Assembly: GCA_949317995.1 (NCBI GenBank) | Contig: OX439041.1 | Coordinates: 14,601,501-14,665,500, forward strand | Origin: Acholoe squamosa | Taxonomy: Eukaryota > Annelida > Polychaeta > Phyllodocida > Polynoidae | Reading direction: 5' to 3' | Length of the DNA stretch: 64,000 nt | In this document: positions 56,291 to 64,000 of the stretch, in pieces | How the letters are laid out: each line of letters begins with the position of its first letter | How positions within the stretch are numbered: position 1 is the stretch's first letter | The notes under the pieces: model-generated | Database searches by the model: none | The model's input: the letters and a program-made list of their open reading frames with translations, nothing else | Told to the model about the DNA's origin: nothing | Position numbers and translations under genes: made by a program

Positions 56291-57267
56291 TAGGCAAACC
56301 AAAAACATAATGGAGTTGCATGGTCGCTACGCTCCCGGCCACATACGCGGCATGCAACTCAAAAAAAATGAATTGCGAGCTGACTGACTGATGACTGATG
56401 GACGGCATAGGGACAGTATCCTTTGGATCCCAGGTCTCTAGTTCTATTAGATATTCAAGTTTTCTATCTTGGTTCCTGACTCAGCCCTAATCTTTAAGAT
56501 TCCACTATCCATGCTCACTGACGGCCAACAGGCAGATGATTGCCGGCCGTCATCACTAGGTGTGATATCATGCCCTCATGGCCTAATTGGACTCAAAACA
56601 AGGCTAGCCATCATCACTGGCCTGAAGCATGTCATCACTGCATCATCAGCTGCCTTGAAGCATGTGATGCCATCTTCACCGGCAAGCTTCAGGCACGTGA
56701 TGTCTGTCCACAGGGCTGAGAATTAAGCAAATGCAAATTGGGCACAAAAATTGGAACATGTTGAAGTTGCAGTCATCTGTCAGTACTGATAGATTTATTA
56801 TGGTGGAACTGAATTGCTATAATAGTGTAGGGGCACGGTTTACATATTGGTCGAATGTCTTGTAAGCTGACCGGCGTTCCGAGTGATTGTTGGCTCGAGT
56901 AGGTGATGGTTACGCTTGTCGAAAGGTGGCAGCACCTCTTTCCTAGCTTCCATACTACACCACTCCATGTCGCCACCCTGCTTGCGACCTATAAAGGTGC
57001 AAGCCGGACCATCGGTATGGGAATCTGATTGCGAGTGTATGGTATGCTCAGACCTCCCTCTAGTACCTTACTCTTGGTGACACACGTGTCTGAACCCACC
57101 CTTTGGAAACACCTTAGCTTTACTTGTGACAGGAAACTGAATAAACCTAACTATTTGTTGCCTCTGACCCATAGATACTGTGTTCGTCTTTATTTCTAGT
57201 CGAAACTAAAACCTTCGGGAATACGAACCATTACAATAGCATGAACAGACAAAAAGCCCCTGATGCA

Positions 57268-57487
57268 GGAGTTCATCATGCCCATTGGTCATCATGATGC
57301 ACAAATGAAGTGCTGGCGAGACTGCTCGCGAACACTTCATTGGAGCATCATACCGACCCTATGTGGTTGATGCATATAATCACAGAAGGTCGGCATAATG
57401 GTGCTGGCAAGCAGTCTCGCCAGAACTTCATTCATGCATCATGACAACCAGTTAGCATGATGGACTCCTGCGGCCCTTAAAGGGTTA
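57268..57487. mobile_element. Palindromic repeat with ~57 bp inverted arms
   Basis: 57268-57325 and 57411-57468 are inverted copies ('ggagttcatcatg.ccattggtcatcatgatgca'...). It ends in 'gcggcccttaaagggttaa'. The same tail and right arm occur at 59865-59928, so these are members of one family. Confidence 0.75.
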
Positions 57488-58150
57488 AGACACCCCTGCA
57501 ACACTTACCAGACTTCAGGGGCTATCACATTGGGTCACTTCACATTCTTGTACATACCCTTCCTTTCCATCGTATAATGGCCATGTTAAAAACATTATTA
57601 TTCAAACTTTTACTCTTTGCTGTAGAAGTCAAATGATAATCTAAACATAAAAATAATAATTTAAAGTAAAACTTGGTGAGTAGAAACCATCAGATGATCA
57701 ATTTTAGTCGCTTTCACCTTATGCTCGTTTTCAGTGCCAGGCCTGTGCACTTTAAATCCTATGGCACTGGTCCACACAGAGATAGTTTGCTACAAGGACT
57801 GAGGCTGATACTGGGGCATTATGATAAAGTGGACTGTACCAACAATAGATCGATTTGTAATTATTGGGTTGGACAGTGATTGATTGGTATTGGTCCTCCA
57901 TTATGGGCTGGATATACAATGCTAATATTGATGGTATATTGATTGTGATATTAGAGCTGTATTGATCAGTTGTAATTGAAGCTAGTTAATAGATATAGGT
58001 GAAATGGCAATTTGCTAAATATAACCTAAGCGGTCTATGATACCCATAAGTCTTAAAGGAAAAAGATGTGGATATTTGACTTGGTAAAATTGAACACAGA
58101 CGGTCAGTCTTAGGCTAGAGAATAAAAGAAAAAAAAAGGATCTGTAACAT

Positions 58151-59750
58151 GGATTTCATTTGATAGAGACATACAGATCAGAGGAAGTAGAAACACAGGA
58201 AAAAGTGGCAGGTGAGCCTGGGAGGAGACAAAAGGAGTGAGAGAATCAATGGAAAAAAAAGAAAAAAAAAGGATGTAGTCAGAGGTAGAGAAGATAGATA
58301 ATACAGACAGAATTAGCATTTCCTAACATAGCACAACTGTAGGCAGTCAGTACAGTATTAAATGTACTAAATGGCTTTTACTAAATGGCTTTTACTTTAC
58401 ATGATGATGGTGGGAAAACTGCACAGGTCCCCCAAATATGGGCATTGATAAAATACAAAACGCAGATTCCTGGGGCCATAGGCCCTGCCATTTTTTTCGA
58501 ATTTTTGCCCATAAATTGTTAAAGGGCATTTGAGCCTCTAATTGCTTTCTTTCACAAATGGTCAATTGCACTGAGATGGGGACAAACCCATTTTTCACCA
58601 TTGGAAGGGGGTAAATGTGACTAAAGACGTTTTGGATATTTTTCATTTCCATTAGGTGGGTAAGGTCAGGATCTTGCTTGGAAACTATAGGTTTTCCTTA
58701 TGTATCATTAATATTTAAAGCAGCAGACTACAAAATATAAGCTTTTTATGGGGTATTTTAAACGTTTTTTTTCATAGTGCTCCCACTGGTATGGGGCAAA
58801 GTAAAGAGAAAATGCATTGGAAATGTATAATTTCTTTATTATTTCCACTAGCCCCCAATCTTTAGCATTATATATAATCACTTCAAGAACTATTCCCCTT
58901 AACTGCATGGAGTTATTGCTAAAAACCTTGTGGTGAAGGTAAAGTGGAACCGTACGTGCTTCATTCTTTAATACATGATAGTGGGGAGAAATAAATCATA
59001 TTTATCAAATGCAAAAATACAATTAGAAAGCCTTAGGTGTCAACTATCAGTCATTAGGTAAATAATTTTAGATTCATTAACATTATACCTCAGTACTGCC
59101 ATATTTGAAATTGCAATGTGATTTTGTGTAGTTTTAGAGGAGCCAAACGTGCCACATAAAGTGATTCCTCCAGTGCATAGTTATGGGAATTCCTAGAGAT
59201 ACATTGTCATAAATATTAACCACTTATGCACCAATCTACATGTTAATATTACAGTCCAATTATACAACTCAATGGAAATCTATGGCAGTTTTTCCATGTC
59301 AGGAACCATATGTGCAATATGGAACTATATGTGCCACAATATGTATTATGCCTGAAATTTCATGAATTAAGAAGTTTTGTTGTTACGACAGATTACTATT
59401 ATAAAAGGACTATGCCCAGCATCGTGCAAAAAGGATATCATATGAATCTGTTCACTTGATGGTGGAAAAATTAACTCCCTAAAAAATGAGCCTATTTGGA
59501 CCAGAATCCCATATGATCTATTGCTAAATAATGGAATTGATTCTAAAATTTTTGATATTAGTGTTCCCAATTTTCAGGGTAGGTGCCTCAGCACATCAGT
59601 ATTTTGGACACAAAATTTCAAAACAACCCAAGCAGTTTAATTTTTACCCCTTAGTGAGCCCTGTGTGACCCTAACTCAGTGCAATTGACCAAATAGTTTG
59701 GGGGGGGGGCCCAAACATACTCAGTTGACACTACATCTGCTCTGTACATC
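58151..59750. other. Intergenic host DNA, nothing recognised
   Basis: AT-rich with A-runs (58128, 58252); no supported gene. Confidence 0.55.
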
Positions 59751-59815
59751 TAGGCTGTTATATAGTCATGCGGGTCTGCTTGCGGACCCTCTGGGAACAT
59801 ATCAGGCCCATAGGG

Positions 59816-59928
59816 TCGGTATGATGCATGAAAATAGCCCTGGTGAGTTACTCACCAGGGCTGCATTCATACATCATGACAACCAATGGGCATAATGCAA
59901 TGATGCATTAGCGGCCCTTAAAGGGTTA
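59816..59928. repeat. Second member of the 'cttaaagggtta' palindromic family
   Basis: Contains the hairpin AGCCCTGGTGAGT/ACTCACCAGGGCT (59837-59863) flanked by 'atgatgcatga' and 'tacatcatgac', and ends 'gcggcccttaaagggtta'. It is related to 57268-57487. Confidence 0.7.
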
Positions 59929-60652
59929 GGGAATGCCTCACTAAGCATGTCCATTGTTGAGCCATGTGTTTCAGACCATGACTTCAGTACATGACAGTCC
60001 AATCCACACTTCATGATCCATGACAGCGTCTGTGTGTTTTCATGTGACGCACCAGTACCTGCCAGGAAACAGATTCAACGTTTTCCATTCCCCGGACCTG
60101 ACATGAATGAATATTTCCACTGACTCTTTGAGGAGGCCACAATGCCTTGGAGCCAATCTTCATCAGATTCTCCAATACAGCCCTGGAGTACTAGTAAGGT
60201 GCCGATGCTGCATTGGTACATTATGCAGGCAGTTTGAGAGTGTATCAAAATTTACTGTTTCTGTGAGTTAATTATTAACATGGCATTCAATTGGCCGGAT
60301 GGCAAAGGCATGGTGTGTTCATCCCAGGGTTACACTTAAAGGTATACCCGGGCGCATGCAGCAGCGTTCGGGCTATAGACTTACTGAATGAAAGTTGCTG
60401 CAAGTTGGCTTTGGCTGAAAGCTACTTGTCATGTAGGACAACTTTGTCAATGTTCCAGGTCTGCCAAAATTGACTTGGACAGGGTCACATCCTTTGTTCT
60501 GATCAACAGTAGCTGTATTGATGACATGGCATTTATGCAGAATTGCCTTGATATTTATGTGGAAAAAAGAATAGAAGAAAGGATTTATGGTGTGGAAGGA
60601 AATGCATATGTGTGTGTACCACTGTTGGAGTATATAGGCAAAGGTTCTTGAG
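59929..60652. other. Intergenic host DNA, nothing recognised
   Basis: Overlapping frames on both strands at 60373-60733 have no recognisable domain. Confidence 0.5.
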
Positions 60653-60711
60653 TAGGGGAATCGGAAAGTGGTATTGCACACGCAAGTGCGATACCACTTT
60701 AGATTCCCCTA
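60653..60711. ncRNA. Possible small-RNA hairpin
   Basis: 60653-60679 pairs with 60686-60711 over a 6 nt loop, with one small asymmetric bulge and one wobble. Size and imperfection resemble an animal microRNA precursor, but the stem is short, the loop is tiny and no conserved seed is known to me. A MITE remnant is at least as likely. Confidence 0.25.
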
Positions 60712-63700
60712 TGAGAGTAGTGCTCCTTTGCATCTATCTCATGGTTTTTCATAGGAATACAATATAATCTACCCTTTTTCATTACGAAAATCGGCCATGA
60801 ATCGACCGTGTGCTTTGTTTACATCACCATTTTAAAGCTATGATGTCATCAAAAGATCACGTGATCAGGCTGTGTAATACGAACCCTATGTATTACACAT
60901 ATTTACCATGAGATAAGGGTATTGCACTGGCTAAGCTAGAGGGTGTGATGCTGAGAGCTGAACAAACGACCCAGGTAGCTGGGGTAGGTCTTGGTACCAC
61001 AAGCAGTCTATGCCGTGAGGAGCTCAGCTCACACAGAAGTAATTACTGATTAGAGTATTACCTGATGGACAGGGTAATTAACCACCTTAACCCTGCAAAG
61101 GTACCTTATTGCTTTAAAGCAGTCTGCAAATATGTCACTTATTGCTTTAAAGCAGAATTTCCATCGGTGAGTGACCAGTGGGCCCTACTTCCATGCATTA
61201 ATCCTTTCCCTACTAGGGCCGTACACTTACTAGGAGTTTGCATGGCACAAAAAAAAATATTTAAAACATCTGCTAGCATCAATTAAGTGACTGGGTTGGT
61301 TTTCACAATAACCCTCTCCAGAGAAACTTCCGAAAGTACTTAGCTACTTGGCTATACTTACCATTCTAAATGACAGTTATGGCATGTCCATATTAACAGA
61401 CATCTGGAGGGCATTTCTTAACATTCTAAGACTCCAGACTTCAAGTCATACCAAGATTGCCATTAAAATTAGCACTGGATTTGCAGTCAAAGTGCAGTGT
61501 GCGATTGTAGTACACTAAGAAATGACCTCCAGTAGTTAATTTCGAATTATAATGGAATTGAAACTAGCTACTTTACATGCACCATATGAGGGGTCCTTAT
61601 GTAGCCATCATACAGTTTGCTAGTCGTGTTTAAAGCATCCTCTAATGTGTACATCACAGTGGATGCTCCTGAAGGGAGTTGGTAGGGACAGTCTACAGTG
61701 TTTTAAAAAGATCCCTATAACTCAATATGGTTAACTGTAGTTGTTCTATGTCTGCAACAGGCCCCAGGCCTTTATTTCCACTACCAGCTCTTCTACAATA
61801 CTTTGGAAGTAGCAGAGACATGAAAGCAGCCATATAACGTGCTTTAAGGCTGGCTATGGCCCATACAGTAGGATATAAACCTCCCTGAGTGATGGCTATT
61901 GGCACCTAGATGGCTGCTCTTAACACTGTTTGTGACCTGTAAGGGCAGCATACCATAGACGCCCATTTATGCGCCGGGTTCTCTGAAAGTTCCAATCTCG
62001 GATAAGACCAGAGGTGCTGAAAATCAGTAGTTACTGAAAATCAATCGTAGGCTAATCACTGGAATGAGAATTCAAATTGTGGCTGATATCAAGATATAGT
62101 AGAGGGGATTTGAAATCTATGAGCGCCGAGGTGTTTTAAAGTCATTATGGTACTCTTTAAACAATATGGCCACAAATATTGTTGCAAATCATACATCATG
62201 CACCTGAGCAAGCCGATTCATCAGGCTGCACCCATGCGTCATATGGACCCTTAGGGTGTGTATCAGCAATGCAGGGTTGACCAAGTACATTACTACTGCC
62301 TGACCACTCACCAGGCCAACAAAGGGAATTCACACATTATACAACCCTGCTGCACCAAGGATTAACATAGCCTGTGCAAACACATAGAGAACTCATAGTT
62401 CATCCTACCATCAGCCCCCTCTGATTGGTTTCAGTGAGGAATGTCCAGCTCTAGAATTGATAAAGGTATAAAAAGTTTCTGTATTTGGTAAATACAGAGC
62501 TATAGATATAAATATGTCCGAAACAAGAATTTCGGTAATGGCTACCTTTATTGGGCCCTATTTCAGAGAAAAACGAATTTTGCGCATGGCATCCACCCGA
62601 AAGTTAATCAGTATGGATCATACTTCAAGTCTGGCATGGATACCACCCCCTAACATTCTGTCCCTCATATGGCAAAATTTCAATATTTTGCCTTCCTACT
62701 TATAGAGAAAACTTACCCTAAAACCGCCAGCTTATGACTGAGGTTGGCTTATGAGCAGGGATTTAAGGTACTATAAGATGCTGACAATGTTGCACAATGA
62801 AGCCACTAGCTCAAAATATGATAGGCAGACTGGTGCAGAGAGTCTATTTCTTGAGCAAGGTTCTTCTCTTTTCCCCTGTCAGGGAGTGAACAAGTACTCA
62901 GGAAGATGTGTTCAGGCTTGGGAAACATTGGCAAGCCTCCTCCATAGGGCTATCCTCCAACATTTCTGGTGGAATTTTATATACTGTCAGGTTAGGAATA
63001 GAAAAATCAATTTGTGCAATACAATAATGATTTGTGCAAAAATGTTGACCTACATAGGGGTAAACGCGGCCAGTGTCCAACGATGGGGAATTGTCCAACA
63101 ATGGCCTAGGCCCCCAGTGTCCAACCGTGGACAGTTGCCCAACAGTGGGCCAGGCATAGGGGCAGTATCACAAGGGTTTTATTTCAAGTTCTATTAGAGC
63201 TTGGAGAAAGTCATTTTGTTTCTTACTTTTCTTGGATGTATGAAAACTGATGGCCAACAGCCAAATGCCAACCCCTGTGTTCATGACCTCATGAGGTCTT
63301 TTGCCCATAATATAGACAGAGGTATGCTCATCTGACCAGTCAGTTAGTGGTTGCAGCCTATCATAATTATATATGGCTATTTGCCTAGTGGTTCATCAAG
63401 CCCCTGATGGAACCTAATGGATCTGTTAGTGGGTAATAAACGACTGTCCACTGAGCTGAAACCACAGTGTCCTATTCTGGTCTGTGCATGCTGAGGCTTT
63501 CTGGAGGTTAATTCAAAAGATCCTGGGATCGCAACCTCAGCGATCTTAGGAATTATTCTGCCTTATCCCATTAAGCGATCTTAAGATTAGATTGCGTTCA
63601 CATTTCCTAGCCAGCACTAAGATCACATCGATCTTAGCCTCAGCCCTCCTACACTATTCCAAGAATTACTGACTGGGCACAGGGGTAAGAGTCCCAAAAT

Positions 63701-63779
63701 AAAGGAATAGCTGTGGAGTCACTCTTCTTCACAACAGTGTTTCTACCATCTTTCCCCATCCCCATATGGGCTAACAAAA
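60712..63779. other. Intergenic host DNA, nothing recognised
   Basis: Three kilobases without a supported gene. Minor repeats are a 'tgtccaac' box at 63075-63150 and 'gatcttag' boxes at 63540-63640. Confidence 0.5.
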
Positions 63780-63979
63780 NNNNNNNNNNNNNNNNNNNNN
63801 NNNNNNNNNNNNNNNNNNNNNNNNNNNNNNNNNNNNNNNNNNNNNNNNNNNNNNNNNNNNNNNNNNNNNNNNNNNNNNNNNNNNNNNNNNNNNNNNNNNN
63901 NNNNNNNNNNNNNNNNNNNNNNNNNNNNNNNNNNNNNNNNNNNNNNNNNNNNNNNNNNNNNNNNNNNNNNNNNNNNNNN
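63780..63979. other. Assembly gap (200 N)
   Basis: Second run of exactly 200 N. It is followed by a CT-rich microsatellite (63980-64000), a likely reason for the contig break. Confidence 0.97.
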
Positions 63980-64000
63980 TCTCTCTTTCTCTTTCTCTTT

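Larger units (their letters stand above)
50131..58150. repeat. Degenerate segmental duplication, unit 3
   Basis: Shares with unit 1 the purine tract (51029-51150), 'gtcaatggtggagatatcatct' (51341), 'cacagactgtagatgtctgtgacc' (51404), 'ggataaagcaattgaaacaaaaagtgg' (51983, and again related at 55890-55920) and 'ccaacaatagatcgatttgtaattattgg' (57838). It is expanded by foldback insertions at 53336-54357 and 54511-55415. Confidence 0.55.

Noticed and set aside
27771..64000. Host protein-coding exons
   Set aside because: I looked for recognisable domains in all longer frames and found none; short exons of unknown genes cannot be excluded without transcript data.

Overview
The window is eukaryotic DNA, most likely from a metazoan and probably a marine invertebrate. 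It is AT-rich, dense in interspersed and tandem repeats, has no bacterial-style gene packing and carries tRNA-like sequences with internal Pol III promoter boxes. The species cannot be named from the sequence. Two runs of exactly 200 N (18977-19176 and 63780-63979) look like default scaffolding gaps.

The main content is a Polinton/Maverick (adintovirus-like) virus-like transposon at 5588-27764. One arm (5588-12266) carries seven intact genes on one strand: packaging ATPase, a small helical protein, a conserved protein of unknown function, a retroviral-type integrase with a C-terminal chromodomain, a penton-like minor capsid protein, a small very basic core-like protein, and a double-jelly-roll-type major capsid protein. 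The arm begins with terminal triplets, four TGACGTCA (CRE/ATF) sites, two ~95 bp repeats, a GC box and two TATA boxes, and it ends with a poly(A) signal and 1.3 kb of non-coding DNA. The arm is then mirrored around a 15 bp spacer (12267-12281), giving a palindrome of 2 x 6679 bp. No protein-primed DNA polymerase B and no maturation protease are present, so the element has the capsid, packaging and integration functions but not its own replication gene.

After the first gap, 19177-27758 repeats 10379-18960 at a constant offset of 8798 bp, with no difference noticed by eye or in the translated proteins. A 6 bp direct repeat (GTTGTC) flanks the whole composite, at 5582-5587 and 27765-27770. The simplest reading is one 13.4 kb palindromic insertion represented by two overlapping contigs placed end to end. 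A true tandem of two palindromes is the alternative.

The rest (1-5581 and 27771-64000) is host DNA in which I recognise no protein-coding gene. It holds short-TIR (MITE-like) and foldback elements, tandem repeats, three perfect or near-perfect hairpins, microsatellites, an ancient degenerate segmental duplication in about three units (40-58 kb), and a duplicated tRNA-like gene (46950-47021, 47419-47490) with an alanine-type G3:U70 pair but a CGA (serine) anticodon.
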